From Enchytraeus crypticus (lineage: Eukaryota > Annelida > Clitellata > Enchytraeida > Enchytraeidae): 64,000 bases of DNA. Below, in pieces: positions 1 through 10,526 of the stretch. The first letter of the stretch is position 1; each line of letters begins with the position of its first letter. The position numbers and the translations under genes are program-made. Location: positions 1,737,501-1,801,500 of the forward strand of contig CAJHZI010000449.1 of assembly GCA_905160935.1 (NCBI GenBank), in the 5' to 3' direction. The notes below the pieces were generated by a model. That model ran no database searches and had not been told where the DNA came from. It saw only the letters and a list, made by a program, of their open reading frames with translations.

Positions 1-232
1 GTGTATCAATCAATCTATCATTCTATCAATCAATCAGTCTATCCATCAATCTATCAGTCTGTCAATCAATCAGTCTATCAGTTTATCTATCAATCAATCA
101 ATCAGTATATCCATCAATCTATCAGCATATACATCAATCAGTCCATCCATCAATCAATCAGTCTATCAATCAATCAATCTATCGATCAATCAATCAGTCT
201 ATCTTGCTTATCACTCAATCCAGACAAACTTT
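1..232. repeat. Imperfect CAAT/CTAT tetranucleotide tract
   Basis: The first 230 bases are CAAT units mixed with CAGT and CTAT variants. The tract is open as a Ser/Gln/Ile-rich frame only because of its composition. Similar tracts occur at the ends of several retroposons in this window (for example near 60,700 and 63,560), so it may be an old expanded retroposon tail. It lies in a JADE intron or in the 3' continuation of that gene. From 233 to 548 I see only more degenerate TTGA-type sequence and no exon. Confidence 0.85.
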
Positions 233-548
233 AAACATTAAATACCAGCCCGTCAGTGAAACGGTCAGTGCAGGCTGCAGTCATTAAGGGTTAAATATAG
301 AGAGATAGAGTAGCAAAAGAATGGTACAGTTTGATTTATAACTTAAAAATTAAATCAATTGAAAGCTACTTATTGATGTCCTACTAACTGAAATCAGCCT
401 TGAATTGATTTACTGATTGACTGCAATTAGCATTCAGCTGATTGAATGATTGATTCACTGCAAATAGCAATCAGCTGATTTATTGATTAATCAATCGATA
501 AATCAGCTGATTGCTATTTGCAGTGAATTGATTGATTGATAGACAGAC

Positions 549-1968
549 CACAGTCAGCTCTGAGTTGATTAAGAAGGCGGAGGTAGCAGACGTCGAGGTG
601 ATCTAGGTCATAGCGACATACTTCCTCCGAGAGCTTGTGCATCTCATGTAGTTCATGTACACCTTGTTTGTATTCACTGTCCTGTACTGCGTGATAGTAC
701 TTCTTAGGTCTACACAGTGTACACACAAACTGCGTACACACAACTCATGTACACACACAACTCATGTACACACACAACTCATGTACACACAACTCATGTA
801 CACACACAACTCATGTACACACACAACTCATGTACACACAACTCATGTACACACAACTCATGTACACACACAACTCATGTACACACAACTCATGTACACA
901 CAACTCATGTACACACAACTCATGTACACACACAACTCATGTACACACACAACTCATGTACACACACAACTCATGTACACTTGTTTGTACACACTGTCCT
1001 ATACTGCGTGACAGTACTTCTTAGGGCTCATTAAGAATTACTCACTGGTGGCCATTCTGATGTGATGAATAAATTGAATTAAATTATGCAGGATATCTAA
1101 TTAAATAATTTCAGGTTCTTTGCACCTTTTATATTTTGTGCACTATGTCTGTATAATGTTTCTGATATCTGACAATGTTTTTATGAATAAACATCGCTCT
1201 CTCTCTCTCTCTTTCTCTCTCTCAATGGCATAGTGTTAATTGATATAACATTTACACCTAGTGACCTACAGTGAGTAACAGTAACAAATAGCAAAGTATT
1301 AATACTCACAACTTGAATGCAAATGGTCCAAACATTGCCATGTTCTCTTCTCTCTTCCTACAAGTCATGAAATAACACATCAATGGTTAAAAACACTTCA
1401 TTGCGACATCCTCGTCCTACCATCAAAGATGATATATCTATCACTTCAGCATTTTAAAGAACAATGTTCTTCAGCAAGCCACACAAGCACTCTCCAGCCA
1501 AAGCAATAATAACAATAATAATTATAATACTAATAATAATAATAAACAACTGCCTCATCAACGCCTGTTCAGGGGAGTCACAGTCGTGGTGGATCGATAA
1601 CAGATGAAGTGGAGACGGGCGCTGCTGGAGCCAAAAGCAATGGATTCAGGGCAATGTCACCCCCTGCGGCAATCAGCAAAGTTTAACTTTCAGCGGACAT
1701 AAAAATAATAATAATGATATTAATAATTAATAATAACAATAATAATAAGTATATTTATAAAGCGCCGCTCATTAGAGAGAATAAGAAGAACTAGAACTAG
1801 AGTGACGTACAGACAGTGTTGTGACTTGATGAGATGGGGGTTGACGGGCACTTGGACACCTTTCTCCCACTCCTGTCTCCATGGATCAGCAATACGAAAA
1901 TACTCCTCCGGTCTTAGCATCTCTGAGTCAGGCAACTTCATAGCGCTGATGAGATCCTTGCGAAACAA
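549..1968 (-). CDS. JADE: JADE-family PHD-finger protein, EPL1-like N-terminal exons (partial)
   Basis: Two minus-strand exons are recognised. Exon A is 1968 down to about 1807; it starts after a CA-rich acceptor and encodes [16 protein letters not shown], then [20 protein letters not shown] and VPVNPH. Exon B is 729-549 and encodes RPKKYY, then [14 protein letters not shown], ending in phase 1 at a GT donor. This matches the conserved block before the PHD fingers of JADE1/2/3 (AMKL..., [27 protein letters not shown]). JADE proteins are scaffold subunits of the HBO1 (KAT7) histone H3/H4 acetyltransferase complex in the nucleus. The PHD fingers and C-terminus lie left of the window. The exon A donor is the least certain point: GTAC|gtcact keeps phase 0 with exon B. 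Both acceptors are bordered by tandem repeats. Which JADE paralogue this is cannot be told. Confidence 0.85.
728..985. repeat. Short minisatellite at the acceptor of JADE exon B
   Basis: About 15 copies of a 15-17 bp unit (acacacaactcatgt and variants) start right at the 3' splice site of the exon at 729 and extend upstream of it on the minus strand. Read on the minus strand, the units resemble the acceptor context gttgtgtgtacgcag. The apparent ORFs of Cys-Thr-His repeats here come from the repeat. Confidence 0.85.
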
Positions 1969-2205
1969 CTACACACACACACATACATACACATACATAC
2001 ACACACATACATACATACATACACACACACATCTCAGAGTCAGGCAATTTCATAGCACTGATTAGATCCTTGCGAAACAACTACACATACACATACACAT
2101 ACAAATACATACATAGTACATACACATACACATACATACACACACATACATCTCAGAGTCAGGCAGCTTCATAGCACTGATGAGATCCTTGCGAAACAAC
2201 TACAC
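1914..2205 (-). repeat. Tandem copies of the first about 55 bp of JADE exon A
   Basis: The exon start together with its tag acceptor (1914-1970) reappears at 2030-2084 and again at 2149-2203, separated by ACATAC/CA-rich tracts. The copies differ by a few substitutions. Each carries an intact AG acceptor and the codons for [16 protein letters not shown], so they could act as decoy acceptors. From 2210 to 2310 the repeat degrades into CA-rich sequence. Confidence 0.85.
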
Positions 2206-2465
2206 ATACACACACACACATTTACAAACACACACATTTACACACACACATGCACACATTTACACACACACAAGCAAACATTTATACACACATACACACA
2301 CGTTTACACACATGAATTCTGTATTTGGTGATTGAAGTTATGGTTGCTATGTTTGCTAATTGGATGTTATGGTTGCTATGTTTGCTAAGTGGATGTTATA
2401 GAACTTTGCTATGTTTGCTAATTGGATGTTATGGTTGCTATGCTTATCAAACCTCAGCAAGTTTA

Positions 2466-2541
2466 TCCTGACCACAACCAAGAGCATGCTTGATAGAGCT
2501 CAGCTTATTGATCACTGCCGTAGTAGAGCTGTATGACACTG

Positions 2542-2573
<32 letters not shown>

Positions 2574-2662
2574 TGTCCTGACCACAACCAAGAGCATGCT
2601 TGATAGAACTCAGCTTATTGATCACTGCCGTAGTAGAGCTGTATGACACTGCAATCAATCAA
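2466..2662 (-). repeat. Direct duplication with a TTGA tract and splice-like AG
   Basis: About 90 bp starting cctgaccacaaccaagagca occurs twice (2468-2570 and 2577-2662), each copy ending in a CAAT-repeat tract. On the minus strand each copy starts with gattgattgcag followed by an open frame of about 20 codons. It sits where a missing JADE 5' exon would be expected, but the frame could not be joined to its neighbours. The two copies differ at very few bases. Confidence 0.75.
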
Positions 2663-2732
2663 TCTATCTATCTATCAATCTGGGTGTGTTGAATGGAATC
2701 AAAATCTATTGATAACAAGGGTAAAACCTGTT

Positions 2733-2862
2733 AAAGCTAAGGTTAACGTCAGTTTCCTCACTCAAAAGCGAAGTCAGTGACGGACGAGCCCAGGATTTAA
2801 ACCCTGCACATACTGATCCGCGGTTGAGTATCTTACCGACTTCGCCACTGGCTCCAGCCAGT
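2733..2862 (-). mobile_element. tRNA-derived SINE, family A
   Basis: The minus strand starts ggctggagccagtggcgaag (A-box-like) and contains a B box within ggtttaaatcct, followed by a conserved tail gaggaaactgacgttaacc and ttagctt. The same element appears at least eight more times in this window, in both orientations, which establishes it as an interspersed tRNA-headed family. This copy has a slightly mutated B box. Confidence 0.8.
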
Positions 2863-3224
2863 AACAGTAATCTATGCTAGATAAATAAATAAATCCACTC
2901 AATCAATTAAGGAAAAGCTTCATGAACACATAATTAGTAAGCAGGTAGGTGGATGAGTGACGAGAACAGATTAAGATGAGAAGTGAGATCATGCGATACT
3001 TGTAGGTATTGCTGTGTATCTCACACTAGCTACTCACTATTTCATCTGAACCTTACGTTACCAAACAACATTGTTCCATAGCCCTACCATGAGCAACAAC
3101 AACAGGAGATCAGAATAGAGCAATAGCAACAGGAGATAGGAGTAGAGCAACAACAAGAGATTTTAATAGAGCAACAACAGCAGCAGATAGAAGTAGAGCA
3201 ACAACAAGAGATTGGGGTACTCAC

Positions 3225-4166
3225 TATCTCTATCGTCATCGCTCAGTTTCAAACGCTTTCTACACACGAAGTCCAGCTCTGAGTCTAAATCAATCAATCA
3301 ATCAGTCAGTCAATCAATCAGTCAATTAAACAGTCTTCTACTTAGACAATCATCTGTTTATAACATTGCTTGTTCTACAGAACTTATAACCCTAGAGAAT
3401 TCTTAAAACCAGAGCGGCATTGATGACCTCATTGATGACGTCATTGATGACTTGCAGCTTTATGACATTTGACACGTTCAAAACGTGCTTAAACATGAAT
3501 TGTAGTGAAATGATCATAATGACAACCAGCATTTACAATACTAATAATACCACACACCATAGTTAAATGATCACCATGCTCATATCTATCGCTTTTAATA
3601 CTACATGTTTAAATCTTAGGCAACTTGGTTCATTTTCCATGTAACCAGTCCAGTGAATGTCCGAGATTTTACTCTGAGATCAGCGAGGCTGGGAATTGAA
3701 CCCACAAGGGTTTAATTCACCTCAGGATCTGTCATTTAAATCTTCATAACATTACTTGACACCTTTAACCATTGCGCTATTGAGACATTCATATGTGATA
3801 CTGCAGGCTGAAACCACAAGACAATGTATAAATGTCCACAACACCATACGAAGTACTACACACGTCAGAGACTTTATTATCTGATAGCGTACATCAGGAA
3901 CCTAACCCACGACCCCAGGGCAACCATTTAAAGTATCTTGATGATACAGGATGTTCAACATGCTGAGCTATTGAGACATTCTAGTAGAAACTAATTACCA
4001 AAGCTGATAATTTATTATATTATTTTTATATTTTTTAAATATTTTTTGTGCTATGTTCTATAAAAGATATAAATAGAGACTGGTGTAACATGGCTATTGT
4101 CCCATAAAAATTCTTTATCTTTAATCTTTACTTTATGGTTGATATTGAATGTCACTTACCTTCCAT
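3225..4166 (-). CDS. Candidate 5' exons of the JADE-family gene
   Basis: A short minus-strand exon at 4166-4160 has ATG GAA G followed by a consensus gtaagt donor (phase 1). A second candidate at 3284-3225 follows an acceptor made of a TTGA tract and TTTAG, and joins in phase to give M-E-D-S-E-L-D-F-V-C-R-K-R-L-K-L-S-D-D-D, ending at a gtgagt donor (phase 1). A charged Ser/Asp-rich start preceding the LFRKDL exon is typical of JADE proteins. The link to exon A at 1968 is not resolved: exon A opens in phase 0, so at least one more exon is needed. A duplicated acceptor-plus-open-frame segment at 2466-2662 is the obvious candidate, but its phases do not close the gap. Treat this as tentative. 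Confidence 0.3.
3540..3791 (-). mobile_element. tRNA-derived SINE, family B
   Basis: The minus strand begins with a tRNA-like head (gaatgtctcaatagcgc...) and a B-box region around gggttcaattcc, then a body with tctcggacattcactggact and ending near a tgatcatttcactat tail. At least six more copies lie in this window. This copy is diverged. Confidence 0.7.
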
Positions 4167-5685
4167 CGTTTAAGCCTGAAACACAGCAAAGAAGCAGATG
4201 ATTTACGTTATAAACTGACAGAATGTTTCATTAAATAAAACAACAATTTTTCTGAAAAATTCTCTAAAGACAACCATTTATTATTTGCAACTTTTTATTA
4301 ATGGAAATAGTTACATATGTAAATGGTGCAGAGATTTTCTAAAATAAGCTCATTTGGTTCAAAGCGATCAGTCACTGATATTTCATTGTAGAACTATGAA
4401 CCAACAAAACCCTTAGCAGTAAATGTAATAGCAAAAGTATCTAAAATTTTATTTAAAATATTAAATTCATCATATTCAATCAAAATCAGGTGCGATACAA
4501 AGTAACTCAGAGTTCGGTTTTGGAAAGAATATAAGGTATTACTGAAGCAATAGGAGTAATACAAGTTATATATAGACATAGCAAAGACACTTGATTTTTT
4601 TGTGTTTTCTATATTTCCATAAAATAGACTGGGTTAAAGATCATGAAAATGATTGGAGTTGACAAAAGAGAGATGGGAGATTAAATTTAAACATGGATAA
4701 GAAATTGATTGGAATTCAGTATAAGAGTTCCCTAAAGAGGTTGAAATAGGTGATACGAGTAGAAACAAGGATGTTTCATGTCATCACTACAATTCAACTG
4801 CTATTCCAAAGCGGTAATGAGTGAGGCGATGGAAGAATTTAATTATTTTGCAGATGATCCTGGTATGCTTGCTAGCAAGGTATGCTTGCATCGTGAATTG
4901 ATAATAGGAAGGATTATGGCTAATCTGAATGACATGGAGGTGTGGTATGGAAAGAAGACTAATACAAAACGACAAAGGCGATTAGAGTATCTAAGGACTA
5001 TGGAGATGTAAATAATACATGATTAAGACAGGTAAATTAAGTTCTGCTATTTGTTAGCTTCAAAGAGATGCGCCATAACATTACAGATGAGGAAAAGTGT
5101 ACGAAATTGGTTGAAAGAGTTATAGGACGTGCACCCGCCGTCAGGCAGCTCACTAAGAGAGATAGAGATTTCTAACAAATATAAACTAATAACATATCTA
5201 CATAATATTTAGAGATCTTCCATATACACGAAGTTTGGTAAGATATTAAATCCAGAAGAGTTAAGATAGAAAATACGGATTTATGAGATAAATACCATTT
5301 ACCTTGGCAAAATTTATCTGATAAGTAAAATATTTTCATTAATCAATAAATAGAGTCTAATTTAAAATTACCCCAGCTGTGACCTCATCACAATGTAAAC
5401 ATTGCTGAATAGGCAATGAAAAATAAATAACAAACACACAAATTCCAGCACATTTGACAATATAATCCCTGAATGAACGCATCTAGAAGAAGCCAGTACC
5501 TGATACTGCGCTGTGATTGGCTGATGGAATAATAAGTTCAACTGATTAGACAGAACAGTTAAAAGAGTTCAAAACATTCACAGAGTTCCGCCGCCATTGC
5601 TTTGCTTTTACAAATACGCATCACATAATTCCAATGCCCGCTAATAGAACATATCATCACAAATATCATTGACAACAAGTAAAAG
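4167..5685. other. Gene-poor stretch with one unrecognised ORF
   Basis: I see no recognisable gene here. A 77-codon plus-strand frame at 4778-5011 (MSSLQFNCYSKAVMSEAMEE at its start, a basic KKTNTKRQRRLEYL end) has fairly coding-like composition, but I recognise no family and see no good splice context. It could be an old retroelement remnant or chance. The rest is AT-rich unique sequence without clear repeats. Confidence 0.4.
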
Positions 5686-5689
5686 TAAT

Positions 5690-5875
5690 CACACTACAGT
5701 GAAATGATAATAATAATAATAACATAACAATAATTAGAGTGCTACAGTCATCAATGACAACATCGAGCACTATTGAGACAAAATCAAGCCGGTGAGCAAA
5801 AAAAGAAGGTCCAAAAACGGTGCAAATTCCAAAATCCAGAAATTCAGTCCAAAGTATGATGTATGATGAACTACG
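5690..5875 (-). mobile_element. LINE 3' end (family L tail)
   Basis: On the minus strand this reads from tttggactgaatttctggat through ccaccgg-like text and ends in agtgctcgatgttgtcat, gactgtagcactctaatt and an ATT microsatellite. The same 3' segment follows a reverse-transcriptase C-terminal frame at 7135-7680 and 18,228-19,005, so it is the 3' UTR of that LINE. Confidence 0.75.
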
Positions 5876-5884
5876 TTGATCTAT

Positions 5885-6050
5885 CACTTAAACTACCACA
5901 TGTTTGAACTGTTGGGCAATTTAGTCTATTTTCCGTAGAACCAGTTCAGTGACTGTCCGAGATTTTCAGATAGCGCGGTTGGGATTCGAAGCCACGAGGG
6001 TTCAATTCACCTTAGGATCTCTCATTTAAAACTTCATGACGTCATCCTTA
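5885..6050 (-). mobile_element. tRNA-derived SINE, family B
   Basis: This is a minus-strand copy with the B-box motif gggttcgaatcc altered to a diverged form, the ctcggacagtcactgaactg body and a truncated end. It abuts the LINE tail just upstream. Confidence 0.7.
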
Positions 6051-6159
6051 CTTTATTAGTACTAGTAAAATGCTACGTAATTGTGTTTTGTTAAATGCAT
6101 AAGTATAAATTAATTATCTTAATAATATTAATTAATTACGATCTCAGATCAAATAAAAT

Positions 6160-6470
6160 TTCTTGACATTACCTATTTTAAATAGGCTATTTAATGTAGT
6201 ATGTCCTGAATCTACTAATTCAGGTCTTATTAAAACATATACATGTACTTTGGACTGATCATCTGGATTTTGGAATGTGTACCGTTTTTGGACCTTCTTT
6301 TTGCTCGATGGCTTGAATTTGTCTAAATAGTGCTCGATGTTGTCATTGATGACTGTAGCACTCTAATTGTTGTTATTATTATTGTTAAAGGCGTCTTAGA
6401 ATTAAATCTCACATTGGAACTCTAGAACTTTCATTTAAAATTTCTTGACATTACCTATTTAATGTAGTTG
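6160..6470 (+). mobile_element. LINE 3' end (family L) flanked by a duplicated segment
   Basis: A plus-strand copy of the LINE tail runs from about 6246 (tggactgatcatctggattt) to the ATT-rich end near 6390. On either side, at about 6166-6200 and 6432-6468, the sequence tttcttgacattacctattt with tttaatgtagt recurs, as if the flank had been duplicated. A segment tcctgaatctactaattc at 6204 recurs at 9532, which suggests that both belong to another dispersed repeat. Confidence 0.6.
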
Positions 6471-6960
6471 TCGCATAACGCTCGGCTCGTACGTGCACAC
6501 CTCCCATATCTTTGGGGTCATAGCTTGGTCTTGGACGCCGGTATTGCTCAGCTCCCTCCAACATTAAATGTTTTTGTTGGTTAGGGCCTCCCCATCCATC
6601 CACTGAGCTAATGGGGACCTCCGGCGCGCTGTGGTAGTATGGTCTTTGGATATTTTGGTCAGTGGCTTGTGTGTTCCTGGTTATTGGAAGGCCTTGGAAC
6701 TCGGCCAATTGTATATGTCCGCTTTCTACTAATGCGCCCAGATCGTCACGACTAAAGGGGGAATGTTTTCGTCTCCCGCCTGTGCTAGGGCTATGGCCTC
6801 TGCCCTATTGGTGGGTTCGGTTCATGGGAATTCAGATCTCGTGCCAGGTCGTCACGGCCCAAATCGGGGGTAAGTCCCGCGTTCGACATCGAGGAGGTTT
6901 GGGACACTGGCCTTCTATCTGTGTTTTGTTCGGCCATCTCCCCCTAGTTTGTTGTAAAGT
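6471..6960 (-). pseudogene. Possible retrotransposon gag-like remnant
   Basis: This stretch is clearly more GC-rich than its surroundings. On the minus strand it contains an open frame starting M-A-E-Q-N-T-D-R-R-P near 6938, interrupted by stops or shifts, and an 85-codon frame at 6451-6708 rich in Pro, Gln and Arg (MAEFQGLPITRNTQATDQ at its start). The composition and broken state suggest a gag-type region of a decayed LTR element, but I can identify no domain. Confidence 0.3.
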
Positions 6961-7134
6961 GTAAAGGTGTAGAATTTATTTTGATTAATTGATTAGTAAT
7001 GATTGGAAATTGAATATGGTGATTGGAATTTGTCAAACGAAAAATACACGTCTAACCTAACCCTACTGTTAATGAGTGTGGAGCGTTGTCTGGGACCACA
7101 CTTGTAAAAGCTAATAAGTAAGTGATAGTAGTCT

Positions 7135-7680
7135 TTAATAATAATAACAGCAATTAGAGTGCTACAGTCATAAATGACAACATCGAGGACTATTGAGACA
7201 AAATCAAGCCGGTGAGCAAAGAAGAAGGTCCAAAAACGGTACAAATTCCAAAATCCACAAATTCAGTCCAAAGTAAAGGGAGTTAAAGAAAAGGTGGTTT
7301 AGGCGCAGGTCGCTCCTCATGGACACTGGATGGAAAAGAGAGATGGTAAAGATAGGTCTTCAACTGCTTATGGAACTGCTCATAGGAAAGCAAAGGCTGA
7401 TGTGATTCAAATGAAGATTTCCGAAGATTGGATGAAAGAGAATTCCAGATCTGAGGTGCAGCATGCTGGAAAGAACGATTAGATAGCTTAGAGCGTGAAG
7501 GTAAGCTAGGTCTCACAAGAGTAATTAACTTAGAAGACCGAGTAATAGCAGGCTGCATTACTTTAATCAAGTGAGACATAGAAGTTTGTCCAGAGATGGT
7601 GATGGACTTATAGGTTGACGAAGCTGTTTTGTAAATGATACGCTCTTTAATCTTTAGCCAGTGCAAAGACTTCAAAATAT
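7135..7680 (-). mobile_element. LINE (CR1/L2-like) 3' fragment with reverse-transcriptase C-terminus
   Basis: The minus-strand frame 7675-7283 encodes MKSLHWLKIKERIIYK, then TRSSKLITLVRPSLPSRSK and AAPQIWNSLSSNLR. This is the standard C-terminal end of CR1/L2-type LINE reverse transcriptases (LKSLHWLPVKERI..., WNSLP..LR). It is followed by the family L 3' UTR down to an ATT-rich end near 7135. It is 5'-truncated, as is usual for target-primed reverse transcription. Confidence 0.85.
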
Positions 7681-7689
7681 TTGTTTCCT

Positions 7690-8346
7690 ATCTAAACCTA
7701 TTTTGTATTTGACGAGGTTTAGTTCACCTCTATTGCGAGACAAAACCCGCCTGCAACTCTTGGAATCCTTGGTCATCCAATATCGGGACCAAAACCCGCC
7801 TATTGGGCAACTATGTACTTCTTTCTCCCTACCCTAATGCTTAATTTAAGAAATGTACCGCTAGCTCTAACTTATACGCCCGCTATGACTACACATATAT
7901 ATCTCTATGACTACATATATATATCACTCTATGAGGGGGGCTTTTTGCTGTCCCACCCTTCCAAATTTCACAGCAAAAATGCTGTGGTGTCTGTATAGTG
8001 CTCAGATTGGCGCTATCTTCCGACCGGGAACTGCTAGAAAGTTATCGACCAGAAGTTGGCCGCTCGTCACGAAAATACGACACCCCTACTAATAGCGCTG
8101 GGGCGCCCTATCCACGGGGTTCCCCAGCACAACCCCCCTTCTGTAACACTGCCTGTTTTAAAACACAGGTCTTTACACAATGGGACCCTTCCCGTTTTAC
8201 AACTTCTCGGCACACCAATGGGACTGTGTTTTAAAGTCGTAAGGCCGCCGATCACTTCTCGACACTCTTAGTTGTGTTTTAAAGCTTTTTAACAACTACT
8301 CTACTTCTCCACACAACGAATTGTGTTTTAAAGCTTTATAGCCGCT
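7690..8346. repeat. Repeat-derived block with about 50-bp direct repeats
   Basis: 7690-8100 holds short duplications (aaaacccgcct twice; a ctatgactacacatata pair) and no gene. From about 8140 to 8390 there are about five diverged units containing tgtgttttaaagctttt and ctactctgcttttc, each starting with a cacaacgaattgtg half-palindrome. The last unit leads straight into the inverted repeat at 8347. Confidence 0.55.
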
Positions 8347-8567
8347 ACTCTGCTTTTCAACACAACGAATTGTGCTTTAAAGTGGTCAGTAATAATATTC
8401 AATCACATCAACTACGTCTGAATATTATTTCTTCGTGATTAGTGGCTTTAAGTTGATTGTGATTGGATCTACTTATCACGAAGAAATAATATTCAGACGT
8501 AGTTGATGTGATTGAATATTATTACTGACCACTTTAAAGCACAATTCGTTGTGTTGAGAAGCAGAGT
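8347..8567. repeat. Long near-perfect inverted repeat (93-bp arms, 35-bp loop)
   Basis: The left arm 8347-8439 and right arm 8475-8567 are reverse complements with only one mismatch that I can see (ttttc against gagaa). The loop is 8440-8474. A hairpin this long should form a stable cruciform, or a dsRNA if transcribed. The left arm contains the last copy of the preceding 50-bp repeats; the right arm abuts a SINE B copy. Confidence 0.9.
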
Positions 8568-8785
8568 CATGAAGTTTTAAAAGACAAATCCTCAGGTGAA
8601 TTGAACCCTCGTGGGTTCGAATCTCAGCAGCGCTAATCTGAGAGTAAAATCTCGGACATTCACTGGACTGATTATACGGAAAATGGTCTAAATTGCCTAA
8701 CGGATTAAACATGTGGTTTTAAAAGTGATAGATATCAACATAGTTGATTATTCACTATAATGCGTGTTTACTTTTTACTTTAACT
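8568..8785 (+). mobile_element. tRNA-derived SINE, family B
   Basis: This plus-strand copy contains gtgggttcgaatctcagc (B box), ctcggacattcactggactg, a ggaaaatggtctaaattgcc body and a tgtttactttttactt end. Its 5' head is cut at the edge of the hairpin. Confidence 0.8.
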
Positions 8786-8789
8786 GCGT

Positions 8790-10500
8790 CTGGACCACAC
8801 GTTTACCACGATACTTCGTGGTAACCCAGACGACTTTGTATGGAGAAACACGGCTTTTTATACTAAATTTTAAAATGGGATAACTACGAGGCCAATCACG
8901 TAAAGCCTTACCTAACCCTCGATTTGTATCACCATACTCTATTGGTTGAAGGTGTGGCCTAAATTAAGTTATATTTAAACTGTGTAACCATCCTGGTTAT
9001 TTTCTTATCCCACCACCTAATTTGTGCTCTTTTCTAATTAAAACTGTTGTATGATCTAGCGCTAATATATACCGTAGCGATAACGTCGTTCTCTCGCTTC
9101 AATTATCGCCACCAATCATCTTTATCTATCATCGCCACCAATCATCTTTCTTAACAATTCTGCAAACCTTATCGAAATATACACAAATCTACATAAAACC
9201 GTTCATAACCTCCAATGGCACTTAACTGACATTTCCTAAAATTTAATATAACGTCTTTCTACTTTAATATAGGCCAACTACGTATATTATAGCATTTACA
9301 ACCAATGATATCTACTTTTACTCGAACCGTTAACGAATTAGAGTTTTCCTTTGATCACTAGCTCAACTTTATTTCTAATATTGCTATTTATGATTATTTT
9401 TATATTCTGGAAAAATCCCTAAACTGGTGCTACGTTTAATCTATACTGGTTTACGGAAGCGTACGAATTTATATTGGTTTAATGCAACAAGCGTAATCAA
9501 AGCGAAAGTCCAATTTCGCTACAGTAGTATATCCTGAATCTACTAATTCGGGTCTTTGTATACATGTATGTCTTGAGTTTTAAAAATGACCAAGTTATGC
9601 AAATAATTATATTACTCAAAGAATCTTTGATGTTAAAATAAGATTTCTCTGGCGACTTCTGCTAGTGTGTGTTAAAATTCTTTAAGCGATTACTTAATCT
9701 TATTTCGTGTTCATTGTTGTTTATTCCTTTGCGCCTAATTCGCAGTCGTGTTGCTATTGGTCAACATCTCGTCGTGATTTAGTTTTTGTTTACATCTATT
9801 TTGTTTAGATCCGGTCGCTGATCAGATTATTTATTTATCATTCATTTATTGAATTACTAGTTGCAGCAATTTATAAAATATAGTAAATATGATATTTTTG
9901 TGTTTGTATGTTCTTTATTTGGTGTAAGACTTTAGATTCCAAAGTTGTCGCTAGCTGTCTATCCAACCACTGATCATTTCGAATCGGATTTCCTTGCACA
10001 GCAAGCTTGTAGGCGTTACCATTTACCAATTTACCGTCTTGTAAAATTTCTCTCAGCGTTGTGACTGGTTGCGATTCGGTGTGGTGGTTTACTGAATGCT
10101 CTTTCTGCATCTGAGCTGATTCGTGGAATGTTGGTATTATTTTAGCCAATAAGGTACATCTTCGGATTAAGTTTAATTTAAACAGAAATAAGCCATTACC
10201 TATCTCTCCTCTAGATACTTTCTAGTGAGCAGATGTATACTGTGCTGGAGAGAATGTGAATCAGGTCTAGTAGATTTAGGCTTAGACATTCAGAACTTAT
10301 GACAAGGATTAATTAATCTCACACTCAAACACTCTGTGATAGTAACATCAGTCCACTTGATCACAGATCCAATATAAAGCTACCAATGATAAACCTCAAA
10401 CTCTATTCTATACAATGCATGAATTGAATTGTAGAAAATATCTAACCACAAACTTATCAGCTGATCCAGTAACAAATACAGATCTATATAGAAGAGGTTT
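8790..10500. other. No gene recognised
   Basis: This is AT-rich sequence with a short duplication (tcgccaccaatcatctt, about 9107 and 9133). The minus-strand 92-codon frame 10149-9871 is polar and Gln/His-rich with no recognised family; it may be a decayed retroelement. About 10,440-10,526 probably holds the promoter and 5' UTR of the coactosin gene, but I see no defined element. Confidence 0.4.
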
Positions 10501-10526
10501 TGATATTTTAACTCGACTACAGAAGA

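Noticed and set aside
4778-5011. A small gene or exon
   Set aside because: Composition is coding-like, but I recognise no family, no splice partner and no conserved motif. Left as unassigned.
9871-10149. 92-codon minus-strand ORF as a gene
   Set aside because: No recognisable domain; polar composition and a repeat-rich setting suggest a decayed retroelement or chance.
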